Assembly (NCBI RefSeq): GCF_028502605.1
Contig: NC_079233.1
Location: forward strand, 4,154,001 to 4,218,000
Reading direction: 5' to 3'
Source of the DNA: Trichoderma breve
Lineage: Eukaryota; Ascomycota; Sordariomycetes; Hypocreales; Hypocreaceae
DNA length: 64,000 nucleotides
A program made the translations under genes and the position numbers. The notes beneath the pieces are model-generated. The model was not told where the DNA came from. It was given only the letters and a program-made list of their open reading frames with translations, and searched no databases. Position 1 is the first letter of the stretch; each line of letters starts with the position of its first letter. Positions 10,722 through 23,952 of this stretch are shown here, piece after piece.

Positions 10722-11803
10722 GGTCGCCTATTTGATCTGTTTGTTGCAAATCGACCGGCCGGTTGCGCTTTGAAAAGTTGACGAATAGCTGGAAAGAAAT
10801 TTCATATCAGCTCATTCACAAGGGCCTTGAAAAGTTGAAGTTGGAGGGGCACAGCGCCCTGTGTAATAGTGGGGTGCGGGTGTCAATGTTGCGCTAAAGA
10901 TGCGGCAAAGGGGGTGTAAATTATGTATTGGATTCATCATTCATCATGTCGACTGGAGAGTTGGTTATAAACAGGAAACTTGACATCTATATGGTAAATT
11001 CACTAGAAAAGAGGCCTAGCAAGACAATTATCAAGTTGATACTTTTTATACACTTATGCATTTGTGCATTTTAAGTATACGTTCATTAGCACTTCTTTAT
11101 GATATTGCATCTGTAGTGTTCATTGTGTTACCTGTGCATTACTTGCGCTACTAACCGTACCAAACCCGTAGTAGATCCTAATGATCAAGTGTTCCAGCAG
11201 AGCAAGACATGCTCATAACTCCTATTGGTTATTTTGCAAGAAGGCCAAGTGACAGTTCCGACGTTGATAACATGATGCAATGTCTTAGAGGTGTCTCATC
11301 CAAACAGGAAATTCGTCTCTTTTACGAGTTACCACAAACGGATACCCGTCAACCGAGCTAAAGGCATCATCATCTCGGCATCCACAAGCTCGGGAACTAT
11401 TCACCGCTAAGCGCTTGGCAGTTACTTGCTTCCGAGAGCTTACATCGATATCGTACGGTTTAAATACTCGTAACAGTGTGCCTGAAATGGAAATTCGTCT
11501 ATGTCAATGAGATTGTCCAATTGGATGCTAGGCGACCTCAGATTGTCTCTCAGCCAAATGTCTTGTTTGGTAATTTGTAGTATCATGTTGGGCCAAGTTG
11601 AACATGGCGTTGTGGCTCTCGAAATTGAAAGGATCGTGGTACGAAATTAACGGCATTGACATTGTTGTACAAACGTCTGATCAATGAATCACCCGTGACA
11701 TGTGAGACTTTTTACTGTAGGGCGGGCGCACTTATAATACCTGTTTGTGTCCCATCTTCCCTCTTGTTTTACACTGTCGTCTCGGACATACACCATCGGC
11801 ACA
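10722..11803. other. Divergent intergenic region (DPH2 / monooxygenase)
   Basis: About 1.1 kb with no credible gene; 10980-11120 is AT-rich. A TATA-like TATAATA lies near 11732, about 70 bp upstream of the monooxygenase start codon. An upstream in-frame extension of the monooxygenase would have to start at a non-ATG codon. Confidence 0.5.
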
Positions 11804-13081
11804 ATGTCCAATGCCAGCGAAAAAGCCCCTTCTAGTCACTTTCTTGAAAACAAGACCATAGTCATTGCGGGAGCAGGCCTTGCTGGGTCTGCTTTCCTTG
11901 TCGGCCTTCAGAAACTATGGAATGCAAAACTCGGCCAGCCAAACATTATCATATATGAACGCGATGCACAAGATGTAGCTGCCCAGAGGGAATCGTACAA
12001 TCTATCTTTGACAGGATACGACGACTCAGGCGGCCTCGTTGCGCTCAGAAATCTTGGTTTACTCGACGAAATCTTGGAAAAAGCTGTGTCTGGACTCGAT
12101 GGAGCTGGCTCTTTCAAGATATGGGATGCAAGGTGGAAAGAACAGGTCTCTTTCACCAGAAACCCCGTCTCTGGGATTCCAACAACAAGCATTCGAATTG
12201 CTCGAGAGGATATCCGTCAAGTGCTCCACAACTCATTCCGTCTTGATGATCATTGTGTTATCAACTGGGACTCACAATGTGTTGCTGCCACCCAACTGCC
12301 GAGCGGTCGCCTAAAAGTGCGGGTGGTTCACGGGAATGGCGACGAGAGCGAGCCCGAGTGTGATCTCCTTATAGCTGCGGATGGGGCGAGCAGCAAACTA
12401 CGACAAAGCCTTCGACCAAATGACACACTTCTCTCTAACGGCGCAGTCCTTCGAGGAGGAATAGCTACATTCAAAGAGTCTCTTCCGCAGCCACTCAGTG
12501 AAGATTGGGGCTTCGTCGTCTCACGCACTGGTGTTTCGGCGTTCTTTTCCCCCATTGGTGAAAACAGAATCTTTTGGACTATTGGACAGAATGAAACTCA
12601 GGTGCCCAGACTAGATCGAGGATCACTAGTCCAAGCGCAGGCTGTCATAGGCAAGAGTCTGGAGCTTGGATCACACATCCCTGAGCCTTTCTCGAGCATC
12701 GTTAAACGGACGGACCCCAAGACCGTTTTGCTTTTGAACTCACGAGACAAGATGCCGTTTTGTCATAACGACATTACGAAAATACCTGCCATCTTTCTTG
12801 GTGATAGCAACCATGCGCTCAGCCCGTTTGCAGGAGCTGGAGGCAATTTGGCGCTGGTGGATGGGTGGGATCTAGCAAACCAGATCTGCAGCCAGAGCAG
12901 CCTAGAGGAAGCAGTCAAGGCATACGATGAGCTCAGTGTGCCCAGAGCAACAATGTTCATCAAGAGATCGAGACGACTGATAGAGGCCGCTCATGACACC
13001 GGCTTGCGATACTATCTGTTTTGGTGCATGTTGTTTGTGGGCAAGTTTGTGAGATGGGTCATGTATAAGATGGGGAACTGA
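11804..13081 (+). CDS. FAD-dependent monooxygenase, 425 aa
   Basis: Single-exon gene; ATG 11804 is the first ATG in frame, and the frame further upstream opens only with GTG. The family hydroxylates small organic molecules using NAD(P)H, FAD and oxygen. Visible motifs are the dinucleotide-binding GxGxxG as IVIAGAGLAGSAF (residues 19-31), the acidic end of strand 2 (IIIYERD), the DG motif LLIAADGASSKLR near residue 188, and the GD motif IFLGDSNHALSPFAGAGG near residue 330. These are the three FAD signatures of group A (PF01494) monooxygenases. The C-terminus YYLFWCMLFVGKFVRWVMYK is a strongly hydrophobic helix that could tether the enzyme to a membrane. No biosynthetic cluster is nearby, so the substrate is open. 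Confidence 0.88.
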   Translation: MSNASEKAPSSHFLENKTIVIAGAGLAGSAFLVGLQKLWNAKLGQPNIIIYERDAQDVAAQRESYNLSLTGYDDSGGLVALRNLGLLDEILEKAVSGLDGAGSFKIWDARWKEQVSFTRNPVSGIPTTSIRIAREDIRQVLHNSFRLDDHCVINWDSQCVAATQLPSGRLKVRVVHGNGDESEPECDLLIAADGASSKLRQSLRPNDTLLSNGAVLRGGIATFKESLPQPLSEDWGFVVSRTGVSAFFSPIGENRIFWTIGQNETQVPRLDRGSLVQAQAVIGKSLELGSHIPEPFSSIVKRTDPKTVLLLNSRDKMPFCHNDITKIPAIFLGDSNHALSPFAGAGGNLALVDGWDLANQICSQSSLEEAVKAYDELSVPRATMFIKRSRRLIEAAHDTGLRYYLFWCMLFVGKFVRWVMYKMGN

Positions 13082-13755
13082 GCTGAGGTTCTAGCGGGGG
13101 CTTTGCGGGACGCGGGAGAAGCGGCAGACTACCTAGTAGAACTTATGCAGGGATGCTAACGGGTTGACAGGTCATTGTATGGAGTTTTTGTACTGTGCCT
13201 AGGGATAATTTACTACGGATAAGATTGCTGAATTTCTTATTGTTGATATCGTTACTGGAGCCACTACCTTTTTCAAGAAAATTGTTGACTGATCAAGAGG
13301 ACGGATTGGGTTTTGAGTGTTGAATAAATCACGTACAAGCATCTCCATTACACTGCTAACTATGCACTGTACCGCAACTGTCACTGAGCGGGCTTTCTTC
13401 TCCACGCTTCAGGGGATACAGTGCTGATAGACAGTGCACTTGTGTATCGCACGCCACACTTTACGCGAGATAAGCCCAATTCGTAGCGATTAACGAGTCC
13501 CGACGCGATCGCGACGCGCTGCACCTCGACCGTTGCATGGGTTCTCTCTCTCCCATGTCGTCTGATTCTCAGCCCGCCGCTGGGGTGCCGGGCTTGTCAA
13601 TTCTATAACTCTTTACTTCCAATTCTGCATTGTTTTCTACTTTATTCATTCGTTATCGTTCGGATCCTCACCAGCTCCAAAATATCTAGCAATCTGCCCC
13701 TCGCCTGGTGTCCGTCGTTGATCTGTCTGAAGCGGTCGTCTGCGTTTGAATCAAG
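13082..13755. other. Promoter region of MSH6
   Basis: No gene. The stretch contains three WCGCGW motifs at 13463-13514, described separately, and a pyrimidine-rich run before the start codon. Confidence 0.55.
13463..13514. promoter_or_regulatory. Cluster of MCB-like (WCGCGW) elements upstream of MSH6
   Basis: ACGCGA at 13463-13468, ACGCGA at 13503-13508 and TCGCGA at 13509-13514 fit WCGCGW; an ACGCGC follows at 13514-13519. They lie 240-295 bp before the MSH6 start. MBF-type factors use such sites to drive DNA replication and repair genes at G1/S, and budding yeast MSH6 is controlled this way. Function here is inferred from position and motif only. Confidence 0.4.
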
Positions 13756-16700
13756 ATGCCGAGCGACAAAGCAGCGAGCGCTGCTCGCACGCCGGCAAAG
13801 GCCACTCGGCCAGCTGCTGCAGCCTCCTCTTCAGCCAAACAGAAGTCGATAATGTCCTTCTTCCAGAAGTCATCGCCCGTCTCTGCTTCTTCCGCTGCTC
13901 GAGAAAAGGTCTCTTCTGATAACCAACACTCCTCCCCTCTGAAAGAGACCAAAGCCAACTCTCTGCCAAAGATGAAGGCCTCTGCCACATTCTCCACCCC
14001 AGTGCCCTCCAGCGATGCCCCAGAACCCACAAGCTCGCAGGAGAATATGGAATCGACCGTCAAGCGGACCAAGGGCAAGGCCTCTGAACCTAGATCTGTC
14101 AAAGACGAAGGGAGTGAGGTAGCTCCCAGCAGTCCCATCCGAAAGGTTTGCACCGTCTTCTCCGCAGGTCTCCAATGACTGCTAACCAGGCTATGCAGGG
14201 GAAGAGGGCTGTCAACTATGCCGAATCTTCCGATGACGATGAACCCTTTGCCTATGGAGCGGCTTCACAGACTCGGCGGCGTGGTAGAGCCGCCCGCAAC
14301 GTTGTCAGAGACGAAGACGAATACGGTGGAAGTGATACAGCCGAGCAAGAAGAAGAAGGTCGGTACTATCAAACTAACTTTATTCCATCTTCGAGAAGAC
14401 AGCGCTAACGAGAGTTGCAGATGACATGGACGACTTTGTTGTGTCGGATGAATCAGACGGAGAGGCTTCTCGGTCCAAGAAGAGAAAGCGACCTTCGAAG
14501 CCTCAATCGGCACGCAAGCGCACAAACCTTTCGTCTTCTCCCAAGGAAGACGTAGAGCTGAATACTACAAATTTCGATGATGATGACATGGATTTGGACG
14601 ATATTCCTGCTGGATCTACAGCCAAGCAATGGTCTTACAACCCAGACTCTACCGAAAAGCAAGCGGTCGTCAAGCCTACCGAGCGAGTCGCTACCAAAGA
14701 CCCCAAGGTGAAGGAAAAGGCGTACATGAAGGAGCCTGACGAGCGTTATACTTGGCTCGCTAACATTCGAGACAAAGAAAAGCGCTCGCCCACTGATCCT
14801 GACTATGACCCACGAACTCTTTACATCCCTCCCATCGCGTGGAGTAAGTTTTCACCCTTTGAGAAGCAGTATTGGGAGATTAAACAAGATCTTTGGGACA
14901 CAATCGTCTTTTTCAAGAAGGGCAAGTTCTACGAGCTTTATGAAAAAGACGCAACCATCGGCCACCAAGAATTCGATTTCAAGATGACTGATCGAGTCAA
15001 TATGCGTATGGTCGGTGTCCCAGAGGGCTCACTGGACCACTGGGTCAATCAGTTCATCGCTAAGCAGTACAAGGTGGCTCGTGTAGAGCAGATGGAGACC
15101 AACTTGGGCAAAGAGATGAGAGAACGCCAAGACAAGAGCGGCAAAAAAGCCGACAAAGTCATTTCTCGAAAGCTTGGTTGTATCTTGACTGCGGGAACCC
15201 TGGTTGATGGCGGCATGCTCCAAGACGACATGGCGGCTTATTGCGTTGCGATTAAGGAATCTGTTGTGGATGATTTACCAGCCTTTGGCATTGCCTTCAC
15301 AGATACTGCTACCGGTCGGTTCTATCTGTCTGGGTTCGTCGACGACGTTGACCGGACCAAGTTTGAAACGCTGGTCGCTCAGATCGGCCCCCGAGAGCTT
15401 TTGTTGGAAAAATCTGGCTTGGCGACAAAGTCTCTTCGCATCCTCAAGAACAACACTAGCCCTACCACTATATGGACAAACCTAAAGCCAGGTACAGAGT
15501 TTTGGGATGCAGACACTACTAGACGAGAACTCGCTTGTGCAAAATACTTTGTTAGGGAAGAGGACGAAGAAGATATTTGGCCAGAAGCACTCCAGGAACT
15601 CAAAGATGACGACCTTGTCATGTCTGCCATTGGTGGTCTTGTATCCTATCTTCGATTCCTCAAGTTGGAAGGCCCGCTGTTGTCGCAAGGCAACTTTGAG
15701 ATTTACAACCCTATCCAAAAGAACAGCACACTTGTTTTGGACGGCCAGACACTGACCAACCTCGAACTATTCGCAAACACTGTTAACGGCAATACCGATG
15801 GCACCTTGTTTGGTCTACTTAATAAGTGCATAACACCTTTCGGCAAACGTCTGTTCCGCCAGTGGGTTGCTCATCCGCTGTGTGATATTGATCGCATCAA
15901 CGAGCGTTTGGACGCCGTTGAGTTGTTGAACGACGATCCCTCCGTCCGCGAGCAGTTTGCTTCCCAGTTGGTCAAGATGCCCGACCTTGAGCGACTTATT
16001 TCACGCATCCACGCCGGCGCTTGCAAACCTGAAGATTTTGTCCGGGTTCTCGAGGGTTTCGAGCAAATCGAATATACTATGACTCTTGTTGGTGCCTTCA
16101 AAGGTGGAAACGGTCTAATTGATAGGCTCATTTCGTCAATGCCTAACCTTGAGGAACCCCTAGCATACTGGAGCACGGCATTTGATCGTCAGAAAGCAAA
16201 GGAAGAGAAACTTATGATCCCAGAGAGTGGTGTCGATGAAGACTTTGACGCCAGTGTGGCCCGGATTGAGGAGGTGAAGAATCAGCTAAATGATTTGTTG
16301 GCTGAGAAAAAGGCCGAGCTCAAATGCAAGACGCTCAAGTTTACAGATATTGGCAAGGAAATCTATCAAATAGAAGCGCCGAAGAGCGTCAAGATCCCAT
16401 CCAGCTGGCGTCAAATGTCTGCAACCAAGGACGTTAAGCGATGGTACTTTACTGAGCTCACCGGCCTTGTTCGAGAACTCCAGGAAGCTGAGGAAACGCA
16501 CTCCCAGCTTATTCGGGAGGTTGCGTCGCGCTTCTGCAAGAAATTCGACGTTGACTACGAGACTTGGCTGAAAGCTATCAAAATCATTGCCCAACTTGAC
16601 TGTCTAGTCAGTCTTGCCAAAGCATCGATGTCACTTGGAGAGCCAAGTTGCAGGCCGCAGTTTGTCGATGAGGAACGCAGTGTCCTGGAGTTTGAAGAGC

Positions 16701-17573
16701 TGAGGCATCCTTGCATGATTAATACGGTGGATGATTTCATTCCAAATGACATCAAGCTCGGTGGTGACCAGGCTAAGATTAACCTTCTTACCGGTGCCAA
16801 CGCAGCTGGTAAGTCTACGGTTCTCAGAATGGTAAGTATCCCTATCTACAATCCTCCAAAACCCACCTGTTCGCCTTGGAAATCTAACTCGCATATAGTC
16901 CTGCATTGCCGTCATCATGGCCCAAGTTGGTTGTTTCGTCCCAGCCAAGTCGGCTCGTCTCACTCCCGTTGATCGCATCATGTCACGCTTGGGAGCCAAC
17001 GACAATATTTTCGCTGCGCAATCCACCTTCTTCGTGGAACTTTCTGAAACAAAGAAGATCCTCGCCGAGGCTACTCCTCGCTCCCTCGTCATTCTTGATG
17101 AGCTAGGCCGAGGAACAAGCTCATACGACGGCGTAGCTGTCGCTCAAGCTGTGCTGCATCATGTGGCGACTCACATTGGTTGTATCGGCTTCTTTGCGAC
17201 GCATTATCATTCTCTTGCTACCGAGTTTGAGAATCATCCAGAGATTCGCGCTCGCCGCATGCAGATTCACGTTGACGATGAAGAACGCCGGATTACCTTC
17301 TTGTACAAGCTTGAGGATGGTGTTGCGGAAGGCAGTTTCGGCATGCACTGTGCCGCCATGTGTGGCATCTCAGACCGCGTCATTAAGAGAGCTGAGATAG
17401 CTGCAAAGGAATGGGAGCATACCAGCCGTTTGAAGGACAGCTTGGACAAGGCCAAGACAGGATGCTACATTCCCCTGGGCATTCTCAGCGATGTCGGTTC
17501 TTTGCTCGGGAATAAAGGTGATGTCGGTGCGAAGGGGGTTGAGGTTTTGCTTAAAGCCATTGAAAGCCTGTGA
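13756..17573 (+). CDS. MSH6: DNA mismatch repair protein MSH6
   Basis: Exons 13756-14145, 14199-14358, 14421-16831 and 16899-17573 give 1211 residues. MSH6 pairs with MSH2 (MutS-alpha) to recognise base mismatches and small loops in the nucleus. Seen: a PCNA-binding box Q29-K-S-I32-M-S-F35-F36, a long acidic and basic linker, the mismatch-wedge motif F353-Y354-E355 in KGKFYELYEKDA, MutS core domains, Walker A TGANAAGKST near residue 974, and Walker B LVILDELGRG near 1050, followed by FFATHYHSL. Intron 3 falls just after Walker A. The Ala in TGANAAGKST is the normal form in fungal MSH6. The promoter has MCB-like sites. The gene converges with the unknown zinc-finger-like gene at 17968. Confidence 0.96.
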
Positions 17574-17967
17574 TGTTTTTACGCGCGTTTCTAGCATAAA
17601 AGTTCGAGGTGGCACATTGATCTCACAACTTCGGACTGGTGTTTGTGGGCATTGTTATAAGGGATTTTATAAGTCATTAAGAAGGGTATATAAACCACAC
17701 ATACCGCTTAAGGCGTAAAGGCATACAAATACGTATATTAGACATAATTTAAAGGTCAACAGAGTATGTCCACTTGTCTATGATGCGAGTAATGATCTAT
17801 GTAACTGTACAAATAAGCGTTTATATCTATCGAAGCAAAACCAAACCAAACCAAAAACATTTCCTAGCATGTAAAATTCCAACATCAAGTAACACAGCTA
17901 CCATAACACAGACACTCCGGCAAACAATCTAACCCAAAATACAAAACTCCTAACCAATATAACACCT
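17574..17967. other. Convergent 3' region
   Basis: Short AT-rich spacer between two converging genes; nothing else seen. Confidence 0.6.
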
Positions 17968-20900
17968 CTACCCAGTCTTTTGGCGTTTCCTCGCTGATCT
18001 TCTAGTCGGCTCCTTTCTTTCCGTCTTCTTTGGCGCCGCTTTTCGTGGTCTGGCTGCCTTTCCCTTCAGCATCTTCCGTACCACGGTTTCTTTCTTCTTA
18101 ACAGGTCGAGGTGTGGCTGCTTTCTCTGCCTTTGCATCAGGTTTCTGTGGCATCTTGCCAGGTATAGGAGTCGCATGTCTGCTGTTGACCGCAGAAGAAG
18201 GCCTACTCTTCCTCTTCCTCTTCCCGTTAACATCCTTGTCCGAAGCTATTTCCTCATCATCCGAATCCTGAACATTTTTGTCTTGGACATATGTTGAATC
18301 TCCCACCGCCCTCAACTTGAACTGCTTCCGAGCCTTTCCAGTGACGGGAAGATTGATTGCATCGGGAGCTTCCCAACCATTGGGCAGAGGAGTCGGGCCT
18401 CGGAACGGAGGCCAGGGAATGTCCCAGCAGCCTTTGTTGTCGTCGTTGTTTGGGTCGGAACGCCAGTAGGAGCCGTTTGCATTGGAGACGTTGAGGGGGT
18501 ACAAGGTGCGAGAATAAGCGGGATATGGGCGAAGGAATTGTTTGCGAAGATTGCCGAGGGGTTTGGGCATGGCGGCTGAGGGGATCCAGCCGCTTCGGTT
18601 GGGGAGGCGTTTGGTTGATCCTATGCCGCGACGGATTCCGCAGCAGCGATTTTTGTCGTAATGGAGCTGCAAACAGTTAGTTATGAGCACACAGATAGTT
18701 TGAAAGTGAGAATTATGTCATACCTCAATTTCTTTCGTTCGTCCCAAGGGTGACCTATCCCGTTTATGTTTCTTGGGAGCCTTGCGGAAGCATTTCGAGC
18801 AGTAATAGTCGTCAGTCGGCTCAAACTCCGGATCGTCTCCAAGTTTCTTCTGCCAATTAGGTGATGGAGCTCGTCGAGGTAGCCTAGTGCGAGTCCCATC
18901 TTCGTCTGTCTCGCTATCTTCGTCGTCGTCTTCTTCGTGTGAGTATGTGTAGTTGCGGTCTCCTTTCTTGCCTCGCTTCTTCCCTCCTCGTTTGTGGCGT
19001 TTCGAGCTTATGGGATCTCCATGAGGGTCATCTTCTGACTCTTCGTCATTGGACTTGTCTTGATCTGGCTCGTTCTCGAAATCAGACCCATTGTCCGGTT
19101 CGGATTCTGAAGACTCGGGGGGTTGAAGTTCAAGGGATTCCGCCGCCTCACGGGTCTCTGGTTGGATAACTTCAGGCTCTTTTTCGCTCTCGGTCGCCAG
19201 TGAATCTGAGTTTTCTGGTTGGAGGGGAGCCCTACTTTGGGTCATGCTTGGGGAAGATACATCGAGTTCATCGAGTGGAACGTTGGCGAGGACTCTCTTA
19301 AGTGCGGTAGGGAGAGCTTCTTGATGTGCATCTGGATCAAGAGCCTCGGTTGGAGGTGTCTCGTAGCCAGTTAGTGCACGGTTAACGGCTGCCTGAAGTG
19401 CTGATATGTTAACAGTGCCATCCATTGAAAGATCAGTCGACTCTTCACCGGATCTTCTCGCATGGACTCTTTTTGTCGGCTTCGGTCGTCTTGGCTCTTC
19501 ATCAGACTCATCCAGATCCATTTCTTCTGGATCTTGCTCTGCTTCAGAGTTGATGGCGTGATGGATAGCTTCGATGTTCGGAATTTCCTCTCCTTCGTGA
19601 GAATCGAGGGCGCCTGGCTCGGCTTCATTTATCTGCATTCGAAGATTATCCTGTTGTTGATTGAATGCCGCAACATCTGGTGGTAAAAACAAAGATTTTT
19701 GTCCATCATTCTTCTTATAGCACGCGACCATATGAGCTGCGTTCCGATCCCAATCCGCTTGACCAGCGTTGCCACTGAACTCGTCGCCGCAATAGCGACA
19801 GTATCTTCCACGCTTTACGCCGGATCCCTTGCAACTGTTCCGATTCTGATCTCGTCCATCTTGAGCAGGATGGGTCGTGTCGGATTCGCAGTTTTTTCCA
19901 TCGTCGCCACAACGATCACAAAACTCAAAAGCCTTCTTCTGCTGATGATTCTGTGCTTCCGGTTGGTCAACAATCATAGCATCATTCGCCGATGCCACTG
20001 GTGAAGGCTTATGACGCTTTTCGACCCTTTTTAGGGGAATAGAGATGACTCCTTTGCCGTCGAACCGCCGTATGGTTGCTTTGGTAACTCCCAGCGCTTC
20101 CATGAGCTCATTCCTATGCTTTTGCCTTAGATGGCGATGAACTCGTTCCTTGCTCCAATGATTGGGTATAATGCCGTTGCAAAACGTACACTTTCGCAGC
20201 ATTAGGGGTGGTATCCGATTCAAGCGAATGTTTCGCATGTCCCATAACGCTCGTTGAAGGCGTGCTTGCTCCGTGAGCGTCCTGAATCTCGTCGCTACCC
20301 TTGGCGTCTTGTCTCCTGTGCAAAGCTGATGTTCGAAAGATGGCGCATTCGTTGGGATTTTAATGTCAGAGTAGTTCGACTGTGAGCACGATCCGCAGTT
20401 GTCATAGAGACTGGGTTGCCGAAGCCATGAACTTTCCCGCACATCGCTATCACCAGATGCATCTCTGCCTAGACGTTGGGTTTTGGCAGGCTCAGGATGG
20501 GTCGCTTTAACCAGTTCTGTCTCTCGTAGTCTTGCCCTAACAGCCTCTATACCAATGGGGCTTTCAGGAGCTGGCGTCTGGACTGCCTCCTGGGCTGTCT
20601 CTTCAGCTGCATTCTGAGGAGCTTCTTCTTCCTCTTGCTCCCTGGCATCTTTGTCTTCGGGTTTTTCGATTGCAGCTTGAGCGTCGGCCATGCGTCCATA
20701 TCGTGGGCCCCAGATGTTGGTCTCGTCAACTTGATCCCGCCAATTCCATGCTTTCGAATCAAGAATATTGATCTTTGCCGATGGAGTCGGTATCCTGGCA
20801 CGAATACTAAACCACTCCTCGTCCGTGGTATTGGGCCCAATGAAGAAACAAGGCATATCAATGATATCTGCGGACTCATTCTCCATCTCGGGCTGAACGC

Positions 20901-23040
20901 TTATGAATGCGTCTCCACGCTTCACGTCTTCGATACGACTGGGTTCACACTCAGCGAGCTGCATCAGCTCAAACACGCTGGTCCTGAAGTCATCAACTGT
21001 CGAAGATAATGAAGGCATGTGTACAGAATGCTCAGCTCCATCTTCTCCATCAGATGTTGACAGATGGAGAACGTTCTCATCTTCTTCCCACTCTGGGTAC
21101 AGAAGAACAAAGGCTTTTTTGGTTTCGGCAATCTTAGAAAGAGCCGCAGAGTAGTCAATCTTGGAGTTCTGTGGGATATCATCAGACATGCAAATTGAAT
21201 GGTATTCCTGATCTCTGCGGATTTCTGGTCCCAATGTTGCACGTCCATCAAGCAAGCGCACATATTTGAGGTTCTTGGCGTAGTCACCAAAGGCTGACGA
21301 TATTATATTTCGCATAAAGTCCAATACACCGGTCAAGGGTATTTTGCCAAAACTGTCTGACGTTGGGTTACTGATCTTGAAACAACCAGGCAGCACGATG
21401 GGAACATTGTTATTGCCAAGGGGGCTGCGGCTCAGGTAAAAGTGCTTCCCTTCACCGTTGGGGATTAGTGAAAGGACGCCAGACGACGGGGTTGTGTAAA
21501 GACCATAGACTGGAGGAGCATTGGTAAAATCAAGGTCCCGTCCGCTAAGTTGAAAATTCGCGTGGTGAAAGGAGCCCTGCGGGCGACCAAATAGAACCTC
21601 AAAAGCGGTGTTGATGTAGGCATTGAGCTGGTCAGCTCCCCATCCATAAACGTCTTGCTGAGAAGGCTGCGAGTCGTTGAATCTGGGGAAAGTCAAGTAG
21701 CAACAAGAATCGACAACACGTGCTACTTTGCCCTCCGTTCCGTCGGATAGGCTTCTGACAGAAGAAACACTGGTGTATAATTCCTCTTCGCTGGGTTGCC
21801 AATGAGTGGGTGTTGACTCGTGTTCCAGATGGACAAAGAATGAGTGCTGGTTGTCTCGAGAATTGTCCTCTTCAAGTTTCTTTTCCAAGATGTACTGCAG
21901 TGTTATACTATCGGGATTCAAAGGGAGGGAATCCTGGATAGTATTGACGATCGTTTTCGTTTGTACATCGAAATGCACGATGGAGAACGCTTCGTGATCT
22001 TGGGGCCCAAGAGAGAGTAATCTCCTGATTGCATTCTCATATGTCTGTCCATCCCCTGGGATAAACGGCACAAACCCCTGGAAACCGTAGAGGTTCATCC
22101 CGATTGAGCTTTGGGGAATAATGGCTGACTGGCGGGGAGAAATAAAATTTCCATCATTGTCAGTGTTTTCCATGGTGGCGTCTTCGGCTTCCTTTTCTTC
22201 CCTGTGAAGCTGGGCTTCCGGTGTGTCGTCTTCATCGTCGCTGTCTTCGTTGCCGTCTTCTCCATTGCTTTCACTGCCAGCGAAGTCGTCATCATCCCCA
22301 CCATTCCAATCGTCATTGTGTTTGCGCCAGTCGCTGTCTTCGCTTGTTCCACCGCCTCGAAGTCGCACAGTTGGTTGCTCAATCTGTGAATCTTGTTCTG
22401 TCAAAAAAGTATTCGAAAGACTTGACAGCCAACTCTGCGGGAGCTCAACGGGTATAGGATACGATGAGTCCTCTTTCCCTAGACAGCTGTTAATAAACGG
22501 AACATCTGAATCTCAATTAGGAGCGAGATTACCTCTGAGCATATCCTTCCCCCAATTGCGCTCTTTATGCGCCGTGAGAAAATGCAACGGTGGATCAATA
22601 GCATATCGGGGCGGCTCTGGCTTTCGACTCTCCATTTTAAAAGTCATCTTCGCTAATTGGAAGTCCATTGGCTCAACATGGAGCCCAAAGTATAGCATTG
22701 TCAATTTCGTGGGAATATCAGGTGTGACGCCTTGGAACCGGGATTCTAAGAGATCGTGGAAGTCGCGGGTATTCTCCTCTTGTATGGCTTTTAGGATCGC
22801 CAACTCCGATGGTATAAACAGACGAGCCTCGTGTGTGGTAAACTTGTCCGATAAGATTCGACCTATCGTCATGTCGGGATCTGCGAAAAGCCTTTGAAAT
22901 TCCTGAAGGACATCATTCCACTTCTCGTCCTCGGGTGAAACGAGCAAGTCAATTCGCTGCTGGGCTTCTTCTTCGGTAATCGATGAGGTCTGTTCGAAGC
23001 CTCCTAAGAATGCTTCTGCGACGCCGCTCTGCGTGCGCAT
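17968..23040 (-). CDS. Large acidic zinc-finger-like protein of unknown function, 1653 aa
   Basis: Exons 23040-22533, 22478-18724 and 18666-17968 join in frame; the apparent upstream ATG-less start of the middle exon is explained by the 54-nt intron ending in CTAG. Residues 1-169 form a folded-looking N-terminal region. Acidic low-complexity stretches follow. A C2H2-like unit starts at Cys933 (CTFCNG, then HRHLRQKH), another Cys/His unit is at Cys1063 (CRYCGDEF, then HMVAC), and a CxxC unit (YYCSKCFRKAPKK) sits near 1396. The C-terminal exon is Lys/Arg-rich with several likely nuclear localisation signals and ends RRSARKRQKTG. A chromatin or DNA-linked nuclear role is my inference; I do not recognise the family. 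Confidence 0.8.
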
Positions 23041-23952
23041 ATCGTCTTATAGTCTAAGACGACGTTCGCTTGTTAAAAGATAATAGAAGAAAAGGACCAA
23101 GAGTGGCATTGACTCTCAACAGTAGTTGTATAAAAGCGTCAAGACATGAATCAGTGTAAGAAGGGTCGAAGACTAAGAAAGAAAATGAAAATGCATGAAT
23201 ATTGTGAAACGCAGCAGAGGATTTGTGGAAAATAAATGATTGGGATATGTGTGATCCAAAACAAGAGCATGACTATCCTCGGATGCTGTTGGCTCCCGCA
23301 TTAAGAAATGTCTTTGTCTCAACACCAGTATGAAGCGCATCTCAAAGGCTCTTTGTATTCACATGTCTTAAAAACAGGACGTGCGCCCGAAATGATTTCA
23401 TATCCGCTTAGAGTTGACAGGAAAACAACCAACATGTGTTCTAATTTAGGACTTCGAAAATCCATCTAAATGCAACTCTTACAAAGAACTGGTTGCAGCT
23501 TTCTTATGCCATCTTGCCGGCACAATACTTGGTGTATTCTTGACAAAGCCATCTTTCTCTGCATTATTTGTTATACGAGGAAGGGATGAAGAAGTCTACG
23601 CACTTGGATCGGTCTTCATGAAGTAAGATTATCCCATAGCTCACTTCGCTGAGACTTTGATGCCTTCAATTGAGATTCCATCTCCTCCAAGTTGCGCTCT
23701 GAGTGTAATTCTTTGTTAGTTTAACAATGGTGAGAAATATGAGCGCATAGCAACGTCTTTGTATCATCACTTGTCCTGTGCTCGCGCACAGATATTCTGG
23801 AGCTCTCTTGATGCTCTTACTACCGCATTCGGCACATTAATCATTAGACGACAGGATAAAGCCAGTTTCCGTTAATGAGATTCCCTAAATAGATGTATGT
23901 TTCCTCTTCTCTTTCAATGATGAAATAACACGAAAGCGGCCCCACACGCTCT
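23041..23952. other. Intergenic region upstream of the zinc-finger-like gene
   Basis: About 0.9 kb between the 5' end of one minus-strand gene and the 3' end of the transaldolase. No credible gene or repeat seen. Confidence 0.5.

Noticed and set aside
16770..16831. Ala in place of Pro in MSH6 Walker A (TGANAAGKST)
   Set aside because: This is the usual form in fungal MSH6 proteins and not a defect.
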